Shown here piece by piece: positions 1 to 12,085 of a stretch of 64,000 nucleotides of DNA. Made by a program: the position numbers and the translations under genes. This DNA comes from Corythucha ciliata (taxonomy: Eukaryota; Arthropoda; Insecta; Hemiptera; Tingidae). Below the pieces are notes generated by a model. It saw only the letters and a program-made list of their open reading frames with translations, had not been told where the DNA came from and searched no databases. The stretch spans positions 47,768,751 through 47,832,750 of the forward strand of contig CM075942.1 of NCBI GenBank assembly GCA_038030265.1, written 5' to 3'. Each line of letters begins with the position of its first letter. Positions within the stretch are counted from its first letter, which is position 1.

Positions 1-329
1 AAGAGGCAATTGACGCGTGTATGGGTCGTAATCAAATAATTTTGTTCTATGTTGCGCTCCATCTTGTGCAGTTCTGTGCACAGATGGATGGTTGGGGGGG
101 GGGGTTATCGCCTCACCTGTTTTTGGCCCCTAGAACCGCCACTGAATCTTACCAGCACAATCGCACCAGCTTCGGAATGAGCTGTTTCCGATCGTGTACC
201 GTACGGCATTTTCTGTACACATACCAATGACCGAAGATAAAAGAACAAACCAAAAACCAAGGTCTGCATTTATGTCTATTTTTAATTAATAGAATTGTGT
301 TATTTCGAACGGAAAAAAACCTTAGCCTA

Positions 330-1334
330 AAGGGGCCTACACACGGTCAAACATGCTTGACAAGCATGTTTGCCAACCTCGCTTGACAAGCAGATTTGAT
401 CGTGTGTGGGGTCATGTTTGAAGGTTTGAAGGATTGACATCACGTTTGACGGTTTTCAGTCACTGCCAGAAAATTTGCTCTCAAACATTTGGTTTGACAA
501 ACATGTTTGATCGTGTGTGTGTGTTTCAAACCATCAAACCTTCAAACCACAAAGAAAATAGGGTATTGTGGTGATTTTTATGACAATGAAAAAATTGGTT
601 TTTCATAATAATCCTTTGACTAAATATAGGGTGTTTCACGAGGAAAGGACATACTTTCCTGGAAACATGGAGCATACTTGAACACTTTACGTCTATAAGA
701 TAGACGATAAGAAAAAAGAATGTATTTATAAAAAATCTCTGAGCACATCTCAGCTCTTCCAAGAGATTTGCGTGGCCAAAGTACCTCTTTTCATGAGCCA
801 TTGTTTGGTCCACATAGACCTTTTCTTCTTCCTGTGGGCTTTATTTTGCGGCTTCGGCCCTGATAAGGCAATACAAATAACTCAAATGGTTAATATCCAT
901 ACTTAAACAAATTATGAACGCAAAATGAGCACTGCTGAAGCTTGGGCACACGTTTGAAGTTGAAGCTTGACGACAAGTTTGACCGTGTGGGTGCGACATC
1001 AAACGTCAAACATGCTTGACAAGCGAAACTAAGGCACTATAAAACACGAGTACTGCAACACGCAAATCGGCGCCATACTTGGTCCCTCATATGTTCATAA
1101 TTATCACCTGATCTCATTGACAGGTAGGATATTTTTATTTATTTTGACCGCGTTCCGCGTTTGTTTGCTGTTACGATGACAATTTTTTCATTCATGATAT
1201 TGTGTTTACCCTAACGACTGAGGGACCAAATATGGCGCTGAAATCCGTGTTGCAGTACCTGTGTTTTAAAGGTTCTCTAGCGAAACTAATAAAACCATGC
1301 TTGTCAAGCATGTTTGACCGTGTGTGGGCCCCTT
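330..1334. mobile_element. Inverted-repeat element with CAAACATG subterminal repeats
   Basis: Left end AAGGGGCCTACACACGGTC and right end GACCGTGTGTGGGCCCCTT are inverted copies, continuing into CATGCTTGACAAGCATG, itself palindromic. The motif CAAACATG/CATGTTTG recurs many times just inside each end (352-385, 483-512, 1002-1020, 1297-1317), as in elements whose transposase binds subterminal repeats. No transposase frame is visible, so it is non-autonomous. A second element is inserted in it (1032-1278). No clear target duplication. Confidence 0.7.
1032..1278. mobile_element. Nested 247-bp MITE inside the 330-1334 element
   Basis: The arms are inverted copies containing AAAACACGAGTACTGCAACA and GCGCCATACTTGGTCCCTCA on the left and their complements on the right (1218-1278). 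Both sides carry AGCGAAACTA (1022-1031 and 1279-1288), which fits an 8-10-bp target duplication. The size, short inverted ends and TSD length suggest a hAT-like MITE; that assignment is inference. A related TGAGGGACCA-ATCCGTG stretch lies near 11578. Confidence 0.65.
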
Positions 1335-2109
1335 AACACATACAAGAAGAAGTTCTGTGGAGGAAGATATAGCAAATTGGAGAGGCCTCAAAATTCTTTA
1401 AACCGAGGCAAAGTGGGTGGGGCATATTTTATCCCAACTGAATTCTATTGGTCGGAAGGGTTCAGATTTGATTTTTTTTATATTTCCTTGCACTGGGGTA
1501 ATATTCTCGCCCAAGTGCGAGACAGTGACCCATTTCTAAAAGCTGGAGGAGGCTTCCGCGAGAAGGAAAGGGGTTATTCTAGGGTATGTGTAGAGAAAGG
1601 AATTTAACCACGAAGAAGAGGACAAATATTTGTTTATTATTAACAACTGCCTGTCTTCTTCTATTGTTTCTTTCGCGGACGCAAAAAACAATCTCTCATC
1701 GGAGATGAAGGCCGTTTTCACACTTGAGATAGGTACTAAAAATACACTTCAGTCAAGGCGCTCCTTCACACTTGGATTCCGGAATCGCAAACTTTTAGTA
1801 TCCGATACCGCAATCGGATACGTAATTTCACGAGTATTCAGCGAGGAAACACCCAATATCGCGAATAGGAATGTTGCAACTTTGCGGCAATTCATCAGAC
1901 TTTGAGCGCTGCCGTGGTCGACTAGCCCCGGGGGTTCCTGTACCGGTTTAATGAAAAATAACTTAATGTTATTCGCCGAACTATGATGCACTTTATGCGT
2001 TAAAGCTTAAATAAATGGGAGAAAAACAAAAAATAAAAACGTTAGCGATTCCACGGGAGTTTCAATAAAGTCCGGAAACCGGTCAGTAAAGCAATAGTAA
2101 AACTTAAGC
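1335..2109. other. No feature recognised
   Basis: AT-rich sequence with short open frames on both strands; no family, repeat unit or splice pattern seen. Confidence 0.5.
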
Positions 2110-2900
2110 GATCCAAAAAAACAAATCTACAAGACTTTTGTGCTATTCTTGAGCCTTTTTGTGCCGTTCTTTAAAATTTTTGAGTCCTCCGAAAATGGCC
2201 CAAAATGACGTTTTTCAAATGTTACTACAACTTGTGCACCTAGTAGCACTTCAACAAATCTAAAAAACCAAAGTGCAGGAATTTTGTGATATTTTGAGCC
2301 TTTTGAGCCATCCTTTAAAAGTTTTTGAGCCAACCAGAAATAACTCAAAGTGACGTTTTTCTAATGCAGCCACACATGGATCCCCCCCCCCCCAGTGGCT
2401 CTTCAACAAATCAAAAAACAAAAGCGCAGGCAATATGTGCTATTTGTTCAATAGAATTGTTGGAGTGCTACTAGGGAACCATTTGTGGCAGCGTTTGAAA
2501 AACGCCATTTTGAGTAATTTCTGGTTGGGCTCAAATTTTTTATGAAGGATGACACAAAAAGGCTCAAAAATAGCATAAAATTTCTGTGGTTTTGTTTTTT
2601 GGATCGGTTTTAGCGCTACTAACGGGGTCCGTCTGCGGCTGCATTTGAAAAACGCCATTTTGAGTCATTTCTGCTTGGGCTCAACATTGTTAAAGGATGG
2701 CTCAAAATGGATCAAAAATAGCACAACATTCCTGAAATTTTGCTTTGTAGATTCGTTGAGATGCTTCGAGGAGGTCAAGTCGTAGTAGCGAGTCACTTCT
2801 GGTTTGGCTCAAAATTGTTATGAAGGATGGCACAAAAAGGCTCAAAAATAGCATGAAATTCCTGTGGATTTGTTTTTGGATCGGTTGAAGTGCTACTATA
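2110..2900. repeat. Inverted array of about 152-bp repeat units
   Basis: Two units (2110-2420) run in one orientation and about three (2450-2900) in the other. Shared words are AACGCCATTTTGAGTCATTT, GGATGGCTCAAAAAGGCTC, AAAAATAGCA and GTGCTACTA. The arms could fold on each other. A run of 12 C (2382-2393) lies near the switch point. No coding potential. Confidence 0.65.
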
Positions 2901-5475
2901 GATTTACTGACCTACCGGAAACTAAGCAATTTCACTTATATTTAGACTCGAACTTTCAATGTCGGAACTTGTAATATCGCGAATATGCACCCAGTAAAAT
3001 GTTGCAATTGTTTGACTATTTATCAGGATTTGAATGCTGTCGGGGCTTGCTTGCCCGGGATTCATGGACTTTAAATAAGGTACGGAACTTTCAACGTATA
3101 CGAATATTCAGCCATGAAAAAAGCAATTTCGCGGATGTTTGTTTTCCAAATATTGTGGCGAGGTCCCGGCCGGGGTCTTTGAGAGAGGCCCAAAAATTGC
3201 AATTTCGCAAAAATAAAGAGCAGGAACTACCAATGACAACTTGACAGGGACCAGCGACGATTGATTAGGCGTTTTTTTTTAAACCTCCCATCGCTTCCTT
3301 GGGTAGACACCTTTTATTCACCTTTGGCAAAGGAACAGAGGGATAAAAAGAAAAGGCGTACGACCCTCGTCACACTTGGGTTATGCCACAGCCATCACGA
3401 CTCAACTGCTGTGAAGGCTCGTTTCCGGCTTCAAAAAAAGAATAAATTTTCTTTCTATTCGTTTGATTACGTGGAGAAAAACAAAAAAATCTTTTGTTCT
3501 CAAGCGTTTCCCTCTCTCTATTTTCTTTAGTGTCTGTTGCATGTTGGCGTAAATCCAAACCGCTATAAGGGAAGAAACAAGACTTTTCCCTTTTAGTGGG
3601 GGGGGGGGGTTGGGATGTAAGTACTTTAACCGCACTGCTGGGACAAAGAAAAGAAAAAAGGTTTTTACTTGAAATAGAAGACAGGACTCTCCTGTTTCAA
3701 CCTCAAGAACCCGATTTGGGACAGCAGATAGATGCGAGTGTCTTAACGTCCCTTTTTAAGCATCCGACGACTTTTATCTCATTTTACGCCATGCAGGTCT
3801 AGGATGTTCGTACATTTTTCTCAAATAAGATTGCGGGTTAGTATGCTTGAAAAGTGATATTATTTTTTTAAATTGTAGTCAGGACAGTCTAAGAAGCATA
3901 AAAATGAAGATTCCTGTTTGAAATCAGTGGATGGAAGAGCTTTACAGAGGGTGACTGAGGTTTAACTCTCTCCTTTCTTCATGTGTGCCTGCGACTTTGG
4001 TTGAAGGATCAATGCCTGCAGAATGCACCAACTCTGCAGGCGAGAGAGTGATCCCCCAACGACTATCATTCCACATTTATTCTATCTCATCTCTTTAAAC
4101 CGAGAACGACCCCATAGCTATGCAGCCCACGCAACAATAATGGATTCCTCGTAAAAATTCAAGTTATACTGTGGAAATTCTTGTGGAATTAAAACAAGAT
4201 TCCCTTTGAGTCTCCAAAGAACGTGGAAATGTTTCGAAAGTGAAACAACTTTTTTTCTTCTTTTTTTTTTAAAGGATAAATTTAAAATAATAAACATGTA
4301 TTTCTTATCACAAATTTTTATGGTCGCCATCATCAACATTTTGACAACAGTGTGCTTTTTAGGGTTGAAGATAAGGCTGGCAGATGCTAGCATACAGAAA
4401 AAACGGGTTAAGCTTATATGAAATATCTCATCAAATCGATTCTTCTTCTTCTTCTTCTTCTTCTTCTTCTTCTTCTTCTTCTTTTTCTTCTTCTCCTCCT
4501 TTTTTATTCTGTATTTCTTTCTCTCTCGCAATGTCTTTAGACTAAAATCATTCTTTTCGCACAAAGCCCCCAAACTCCTCAGCGTAAAATGACAGATGGG
4601 ATAAACTGATGCTGAAGGATTTTTCTGTGAGGAATTGTGTGTGCATGGTGAGTGTGAAGAAAGGAACACCCGACGATAGACTCCAGTAAGAATTCTGGCG
4701 CCCTTAATAGAATTTACATTTACATTTGAATGGTACAAGTGGTTCGACAAGGAGATAAAAATTGTGAGAGTAGTCTGTTGGAGGTGTAATGACGTTTCAA
4801 TCTCAGGGGCTTTTTATGATTTTTATTTATAAATAACCCAGATAATTGAAAAGACATCGTCCCCCCCCCCAAATAAATAGCACATTTAAATGATAATTAT
4901 TGTCCCTGCCCTAGAGACCCGCCTCGTCCACGTATTTCATTACTTTATGTGTAAAAAAAAGTGGTTATTTTTCAGAGTGTTCTAATTCGTCCCACACGAT
5001 TCTCTGTAGGGGCCAATTTTAGCTTGCAAATGATCGCAATCTACTCAGGCAATGCTGAAATGGAAAAAAAAAGTCCTAAAAATAACTTGGCGAATGATAA
5101 AAACGCTGCCCCCCTCCCACGGTTAATATTTCAAGAGATAGAGCTTTCACTTAATTAGATCATCTCCACCTTTTTCGTGACGCCAAGTAATCACCGTGCT
5201 TGAATGATGAGGTACAGATTTGTCAATATTTGTTTGTTGGAAGAATCAAAAGATTCCCCCCCCACGGTGAAATCCTCTTTTTGACGTGTTTAACAAGAGG
5301 TATAATTATGGCTAATTTGCCTTCTAAATGTTTTTAACTTGGGAGGGAAATCCCCCCCCCCCCCCCGTTGGGATCTTCGGGCTGAACTAGACATAGCTGT
5401 CCGGTTGCGGTGAATTGGAAGGGAGGCCTGGCAACGTTACTGTGGCGCTCAAGGAGTTTTCTGACCAGAAACCGT
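2901..5475. other. No gene recognised
   Basis: AT-rich sequence with a 12-G run (3598-3609), the TTC microsatellite, a 15-C run (5352-5366) and short chance frames. Confidence 0.5.
4438..4495. repeat. (TTC)n microsatellite
   Basis: About 15 TTC units followed by TTT/TCC variants. It produces a poly-lysine open frame on the minus strand, which is not a gene. Confidence 0.9.
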
Positions 5476-5481
5476 TAATTC

Positions 5482-5567
5482 ATTAATTAATTGAGCTTAG
5501 ATGACCCTATCTACGGACATTTATAGGATTACTCCCCCCTCACCGCACCTAAGCTCAATTAATTAAT
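5482..5567. repeat. Perfect 19-bp hairpin
   Basis: ATTAATTAATTGAGCTTAG (5482-5500) and its exact complement (5549-5567) flank a 48-base loop. Single occurrence seen. Confidence 0.7.
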
Positions 5568-5779
5568 TAGTTGTCGAACACATAAAGAAAAAAGTGACGT
5601 TAATTCATCTCTAATAAAATTTTTCTCAACATCAAAACTCCTAGTTTTTGGCTCTTCAATTGTGGGTTGGATCGGGGTAATGGCGCCGCGTTCGGGGGGC
5701 AGTTTTTCAGGGGACATACCACCCAAACATGGGGGACCCAGGGCAAGCCCCCCTCCCCCCCGACTGCGGCCATTACTTT

Positions 5780-6060
5780 GAATTTGAACGTGAATTAATT
5801 GAATTTGAAGGAGTTTGCAAGTTGGGGACCTAATTTGAGCGAAATTACAAGTCAGGGCTTTTGGTTTAAGTAAAAGTGCAAACCTTGGGGCCTTTTTTGT
5901 GGCGGTGGATCCCCCGTTCCCCACACCCTGACGTGCAACCCAAGAAATTGGAAATTCCATGGCCGAATATCCGCGGCAATGTGACTTTTGGGTCTTGGTT
6001 TCTCCGAAAATGAATGTTTCGGGGCTTAATTACGGTGAAAATGGAGGGTTAGATCGCTTC
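5780..6060 (-). repeat. Family C short-period array (reverse orientation)
   Basis: Recurring AATTTGAA/GAAATTGGAA/GGGTCTTGGTTT words, the complement of the GAAACTTGCAATTTC units seen at 20.9-22.7 kb. Degenerate. Confidence 0.5.
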
Positions 6061-6099
6061 AAACAAGCCCTCTGGGTCAGTTAATCGTTTTTATGGTGC

Positions 6100-6740
6100 G
6101 GATAGTCACATGATTCATTAAGGGTGTGAATAGCCAGTTTAACCATAGTGTTTGGGCGTAGATAGTCAGTTTAGGCGTTTTCAAGGCGACTGTTACCCCT
6201 TACCCAGGCCAGGTGGCCAGTTACGCCATCTGTAGAGTGCTAGTGGGGTCAGTTTGGCAACTTGTTAGAGCGTGAATTGTCAATTTGCCATTTTTAGGGC
6301 TTATATGTCTAGCCATCCGGTTCGGCTGTTTTTAGAGCACGGATAGTCAGTTTACCCATTTTCGAGGCGTGAATCGTCAGTTTAAACACTTCTAGGGTTC
6401 CAGGAGTCAGTTTTACAAATTTTGGGGCGTGCATTACCAGTGTGACCATAATATTTTGGGAGCGTAAATGGTCTTTAAAGACATTTTCAAGTCGTGAATC
6501 GTCAGCTTAGCTATTTCAAGTGCACTAAGAGTTAGTTTTACCAATTTTAGGTTATGTACAGCCATTATGGCCATTTCGTAAGGCGCTAAAGATCGTCTGT
6601 TGGGTCATGTTTGGTGCGCGAATAGTTGGTTTTGCCGTTTTCAGGGCAGGACTCGTCAGTTTAGGCTTTTCCAATGCGTACATCGTTAGTTTAGCTATTT
6701 TTAGTTCACCAAGAGTCAGTTTTACCGATTTTAGGGCGTG
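6100..6740 (+). repeat. Family A array, about 30-bp degenerate units
   Basis: Roughly 18-20 units based on GTGAATAGTCAGTTT and GCCATTTTCAGGGC. Spacing of GTCAG/GTTAG anchors is about 30 (for example 6345, 6375, 6405 and 6655, 6685, 6714). Strongly diverged; no frame preserved. Confidence 0.7.
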
Positions 6741-7848
6741 AAATGTGGTGCAAATAAACAGTTGTTGGCAATAAGATACAGATTTTTTCGTTTTTTTTTT
6801 TTTGTTTTGTTTTTTTTTACAAGATTTTTCGTCCTTTTATTACCCCAGAAATACGCTATTACTCAAGTGGATGAGTGCTTCACGGTGGGGTGAGAAAACC
6901 AAGTTCTAACCAAACTCATCGTTCATGTGACCTCTCTCTTTCTATCCGCCTTTGCTCTATTTCTACCAAATTCTCAAGAGGGTTTTGGGACAGATTCGAG
7001 AGAGTGATCTATCTGACGGTAAGACTTTTCGAGTGTGTGAACAGTCAAGTTAGTGCTTGTCGGTAGTGTTGTCGGGGAGGGGGGTGAGTTGTTGAGGCGA
7101 GCTTGAGTGTGATATCACCTAGATTATAGCTTCACGTTACTTGAGACAACGAGTAGGACATGTATGACATGTATTTATGTTTAAAGCGCGAGTATTTATG
7201 TACACGCGAGACGTCATCTTTGGTATTGTTTTTCTTCTCATTTTCATGACACTTCCCCCCGTGTTCCCAGTTCGATTCCCCCCTCCTCCTCCGCAACTCA
7301 TTCCCAATTCCCTTGAGCCAAAAGGATTAGGATTCCTTCGTAAGACCTTTTAGGTTTAGACCTTTAAAAGCAACATTGAATAATGAACGGACTCTGAGAG
7401 ACTCCCCTCCCCACTTCCCTCTCTCACACCACAAAACTCAACCAACTGTGACACTTTCTCAATCCTACTTGAAAAGCAAACTTCACCGAATCAAGTGACA
7501 TAAACTTGTTAAGACACAACTCCCCTAGTCGATCGGCATAGTACCTTTAATTAAGCGTCCTCAAGTCCTCTCCTGCGAGCGTGGGATGAGGCAGAGGTAA
7601 TTTATTTTTACGATCCATTTTTCAATACTCGACAAATGCGTAATACAACATATATTGGTTGGAAGGGGCATATATTGGGGTATTGGCGCAACAAAATATT
7701 GGTTCCATTGGTGGGAAGGGGGTTGACAGGCCCTTGACAAATCGTACAAAAAATCAAGGGGTCACTCGAGTTAATGTAAGTTTTTACTTAATTGTTATGT
7801 GTATGCATTATGCGCCGCGTAGTTTCTACTCCCTTTTTGGTTTACTTA

Positions 7849-7984
7849 TGGTGGATTTCACCACCGAGAGTTAAGATTTGAGTTATGTTAACTCTGACTT
7901 GACGAAAAAAATACGACACAATTTATGTAAACAATGTTAGAGTTTGATAACTCCAACCTTACTCCCGATGGTGAAATTCACCAT
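7849..7984. mobile_element. Small palindromic MITE-like element
   Basis: ATGGTGGATTTCACCA and GAGAGTTAAG-GAGTTAT at left are matched by inverted ATAACTCC-CTTACTC and TGGTGAAATTCACCAT at right. CCTTTTTGGTT also recurs inverted further out (7831 and 8024). No coding capacity. Confidence 0.5.
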
Positions 7985-9287
7985 TTAAGGAATATTACAA
8001 TAACTGAAACCCTATTTTTGTAACCAAAAAGGTTTCGATTAGCCGAAATCTTGTTCATTAAAATTGGTCTCCCTCCTCCAGCGTTGATAACCACTTGATA
8101 TAATTAAAATATAAACGTTTGTGTATTTTTCCGAGTTATCTGAAAAACTGGAACTAATTACTTGCCCGGGATTGGCTTACGCAATATGCATAACTTTGAC
8201 AATAATTAATTACATTTTAATTACAATGACGTAAAGGCCTTGATTTGCTTTGTTAACTTATGCTAATTCTTGGAGAACGCGATTGTTTGAAATGCATCGC
8301 TTTTATGGTGGTAAGGGGGAGGGTTGAATGTGTAAACTTCGGGGGACACCTTAAGGGAGTATATTATAATATGATGCTGTGGGATATTTAGATTTTTTCA
8401 ATTCTGTAACGGAAAAAGTACGGCTAAGCCCCAATCCCATTCTACGTAAAAGGATTTGAAGGGAGAGGAAAAAAAGTTTTACCTCGGGCACATGAACAGC
8501 CCACCCCACACACTTTATTTGCGATTTGATAGACGTGGAAGCGTAGAAAGAAAATTTTCTTATCATCTCACTCCACTCGCCTCGCTTCACACACACGAAA
8601 CGCATTACAGCTCCATTTCACACGTCTCACGCCATCCGGGAAAGCATCTATGTCTCTGTCTCTTCTTTCAGTCGATTCGACACGATCAATTATGGTGGGG
8701 ATTGTGAAATTGTGATAGCTCTCAATTCTTATGATAAATTTTAGCGTCTCACCCTTTTTTCTTTCTATAAACATTTCATACAAAAAAACAAAAAACATGC
8801 TGGACGCTTCAAAGAAAAACAAAAACAAAATTTCATGCTCAAAGAATACTGTACGAAGCGCGCTTTAGCTATTGATTTCAAAGCCACATCACTCATGTTA
8901 ACTATTTAATGGAGAAAAATTGAAGTTTTCAAGACGTTTGGCGGTCGTGGCGAGTGGGGAGGGGTAATAATCGATCCAACCTGAGTCACTGCTTATTAAA
9001 TTAAGTGATGAGGGAAGGAGGCACAGGATGTTTTAGGATCGACGCTGGAAATAGGCAATTTGAAAGGGAAATTCCCGTAGCTTCTTGGCGACATGTACAA
9101 TAATATACGCCCTGTGTCATGTTTGTTGAAATTATTTCGCGCCTCGTTTGAATAGTTCAAAGACGTAAGTGTAGGCGCTAATCACCAAGAACGGAGGTTT
9201 CATTAATTTTGTATTATTCGTATGCTCAACTTGAGAAAGTGATTAGGCCGTTTCCGCAGCTATGCACGTTGAGAGAGTTGTTCTAGA
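7985..9287. other. No gene recognised
   Basis: AT-rich. A pyrimidine tract ending CTTTCAG near 8670 resembles a splice acceptor but no exon follows that I can support. Confidence 0.45.
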
Positions 9288-9340
9288 GAGAAAGAGAGAG
9301 AGAGAGAGTGTGTGAGGGAGAGAGAGAGAGCGTGAGAGTT
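9288..9340. repeat. (GA)n/(GT)n microsatellite
   Basis: GA-rich simple repeat interrupted by a short GT run. Confidence 0.8.
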
Positions 9341-9943
9341 CTTCTATCTGTTGCTGCTAGATATTGGGTGTCAAGCTCTATGTAGGACAATTAGCACCGT
9401 CTGGTAGAACATTATCTTTGCTGCGCTTTCCTGACTGCTTCAGAGAGAGGGTTTTAAGGGAGTGGCGTTCGTGGCCGGCCTTGCTGTCGTCGTCGCGGCG
9501 CGCTCCCGGAAGGCGAGGCAAGCCAAGAGATTGATCAGTTGTTGTGGGTCGTAGATGAGTGGTGCGGGGTGGTATGACTGGCTCTCTTGATGTCAAAGAC
9601 CCAATTGGTTTTGATGCGGGGTCGGCTTTCTCGGGGCAGCTCGCCTCGAGGGTTGGCGGCAGGACCGTTACCTTGGGGTTGAGATCAACCCGGGGAGGAC
9701 AGTGACCCCATAGCCTAAAGTCGTTGCGGAGAAGCTAGAGAGGACTTTTGTTCTCTATAGGACAGTGGCGGGAAACGTCTGGGGTGGACTACCACTGCCG
9801 GGCGCGTTACTTCAGGGCGGTATTTATACCCGTATGCGCTGGTGCGGGTAGCCATGGTGTACCGGTCGGTTAGTTTTAGTTCCGACGCGCTCGCGAAATG
9901 GGGGACCGCTTGGGGCATCCGTCTTCACGATGACCTAGTCGTC

Positions 9944-10214
9944 GAGGCTTGGTAGGTGCGTTGGGATAGCAGTCTTATGGGTAGGCGATTGTTCGGGTTT
10001 ATGTTCAGACGAGACTGCGGAGGTGGCCAAGTGGTTTACCCCTGAGCACGCCGCCACTTCTATCCTGACGGGGCATGGCTCTTTCGACGCCAAGTTGGGG
10101 GTTTTCCGGCGGCAGGACTCTCCAAAACATGCCCTTGTGGCGTCGAGGAGGAGACCACCGACCGTGTGCTTTTTCGCTGCAGCCTCCACGGAGATATGCG
10201 GCTGGTGGAATGAG
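9944..10214 (+). pseudogene. Decayed LINE C-terminal region (R1/I-like non-LTR element)
   Basis: Three short pieces in different frames resemble the tail of non-LTR retrotransposon proteins: VRWDSSLMGRRLFGFM, then LTGHGSFDAKLGVFRRQDSP, then CPCGVEEETTDRVLFRC, the CxC-x-H/R-x-C region after the RT/RNase H. At least one in-frame stop and two frameshifts separate them. The surrounding 9.4-10.7 kb is clearly more GC-rich than the rest of the window and is probably the same insertion. The clade is a guess from the LTGHG-F and DSP-CPCG pattern. Confidence 0.6.
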
Positions 10215-11289
10215 GGAGGAATTTCCCGCCGGGGATGACTCGGCTCTCGTCAGAGGCCGGCGGGCATACTCGCACTCTTGGCTGGAGCGCAGGAGACTGG
10301 GATCCGCAATGCCCGTGTAGGGACACTTTCCTGCACGGACAACTCGAGCAGGGGCACCTTCCGTTTTGGTCCATGGTGCAAGCCACCATCCTCAGCTCTG
10401 TATGAACCAACTCCACGTTGTGCCTCTGGCTGGCCACCAATCGCGGCTAACAGGTAGAACTGAGTGATGGGACCGACTCTGCTGGGGAGTCCAGGCCAAA
10501 GATGGGGTGCTGGCCAGGTAAGGGCCGGCGACGGCCTAGGTACTGGCCACAGCTTAAGGAGATCCGCAGCAGAGTACCTTCTGGTTATCACCCGGTAAAC
10601 CCGGGAGCGGGCCCTCCGCCTCTCCAGTCAAGCCAAGTCCCTTATTCTTCGAGGTTACAACATTTTGTCGCGCCTTTCAACACTTCCTCATCACGGTTCT
10701 TACCAACGTGAGGAACTGTGTGAGTGAGGGGGGGGGGGCTGTCGTGGCTCTTTTACAGCCCCAGACAATCTGTTGTTAATCTTTTCAGAAATGTCCAGAG
10801 GGGATGGGGGATTTCTTGCCCTTGGAGGGCGTGCGAACAGTTTTTCGCCAAAAAGAAATCGGAGCTGATCATAGAACCAAATTTGGCATCAAAATCACGA
10901 TTTCTGGCCGAAGTGGCAGTTTACACGGCTAGACGAATTGTATACATAAGCCGTGTTTCTCAAGCCCTTTGCCAGGGGTAAAATGGTCAATAATTGACAG
11001 TATGCGGTGTATAGGGAACACAAAAATTACAATGATGTGTTGTTATCGGAATCCTCACTTTTTCGGCTGTTATTAGCAAGAAAAACTGCCTGGCCTTCGG
11101 GTTTTGAAAACTGATGGTCAAAACCGAAGTTTTTTTATCTCCACTAACACACAGACCAGGCCCGCGAGTTTCCCCAAAAAAAGGAAAAGTATAGTGTGAA
11201 AATATAATTCATATCTTCACTGAGTGAAAATAAGAATCATATTTTCACAGTTTTAAATAACCTCAACTTCCGCGTTGGAAAATGGCGCT

Positions 11290-11570
11290 AAAAAGTACGT
11301 GTCCCGCACTAAGTAGCGAGAAAACGCTTTTTCTCAATTTTAACCGTGGATTAGCGCTTATTTTCTCAATTGTAGCGCTTTTCCCCAATTTGAGCCACAA
11401 AAATGCCTTTAGAAACCGCGAATTGGCGTTTTCCCTTCAATGTATGTTAGTCGCAAATGCGTGTGCTTTTTCTCCATGTTAGCCCGGAGTTGGCCAAAAA
11501 GCGGCGCATTAGCTCTTTTTTCTCTCAATTTTTAGCGTGGGAGGAATTAAACGCTTCAGTTGTCAATTGA
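11290..11570 (+). repeat. Family B array
   Basis: Units of GCGAATTAGCGC and TTTTCTCAATTTTAGCC alternate with a GCCTTTAGAAACCGCG word. Spacing 30-38 bp. No coding frame. Confidence 0.65.
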
Positions 11571-11669
11571 GCGTTGACTGAGGGACCATGATCCGTGTCC
11601 ATATCGAATCGAAACAGTTTGGAAAAACGACCCTAAAAATCACTCTGTCCTTTGCCGATTTGTTCTAAA

Positions 11670-11800
11670 ATGGTGTGAAATCTGTGCGTATCTTGGGGTT
11701 TTCTCGACACGAGAAATCTAAAGACCGAGACGGATGCATGATCAGACGTGTCGTTCAAGGTGTACCACCCTTAATGACGCTGTTTTTGGATCGGTCTCCT
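11670..11800 (+). repeat. Dispersed repeat, copy 1 (second copy near 24.4 kb)
   Basis: CGTATCTTGGGGTTTTCTCG-ACACGAGAAATC followed by GTCGTTCAAGGTGT aligns with 24397-24490. It forms the start of a 136-codon open frame (11675-12085) that matches no family I know; the repetition suggests unannotated mobile DNA. Confidence 0.45.
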
Positions 11801-12085
11801 GTCGACCTCGTCACTCTTAATAGTCCGATTGTTATTAGACAACATTTCCAGCTGTTGAACCCAAATCCAGATTTCGAAGCAAAATGGACAGTGTCTTCGT
11901 CGAATCAGCTAAGCTGTCAAGGCCGAATCATCCAATTTATCGGCGTTTTTTCTCAAGCACGTCCACTGTTTTATAATTTCCGTGTTAATTCCAGAAGGTT
12001 TCCAGGCGTTCGGCTCCACGGAAACAATACGAAAAAGTTTTTCGCACAATATGCTGACTTTCCCTTTTGTCGGAGCCAAGTATAA

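Noticed and set aside
4118..4750. 210-codon minus-strand open frame rich in lysine
   Set aside because: The lysine run is the TTC microsatellite read backwards; the flanks show no domain or codon pattern.
8640..8710. Pyrimidine tract ending CTTTCAG, considered as an exon start
   Set aside because: The following sequence soon meets stops in all frames and lacks a donor.
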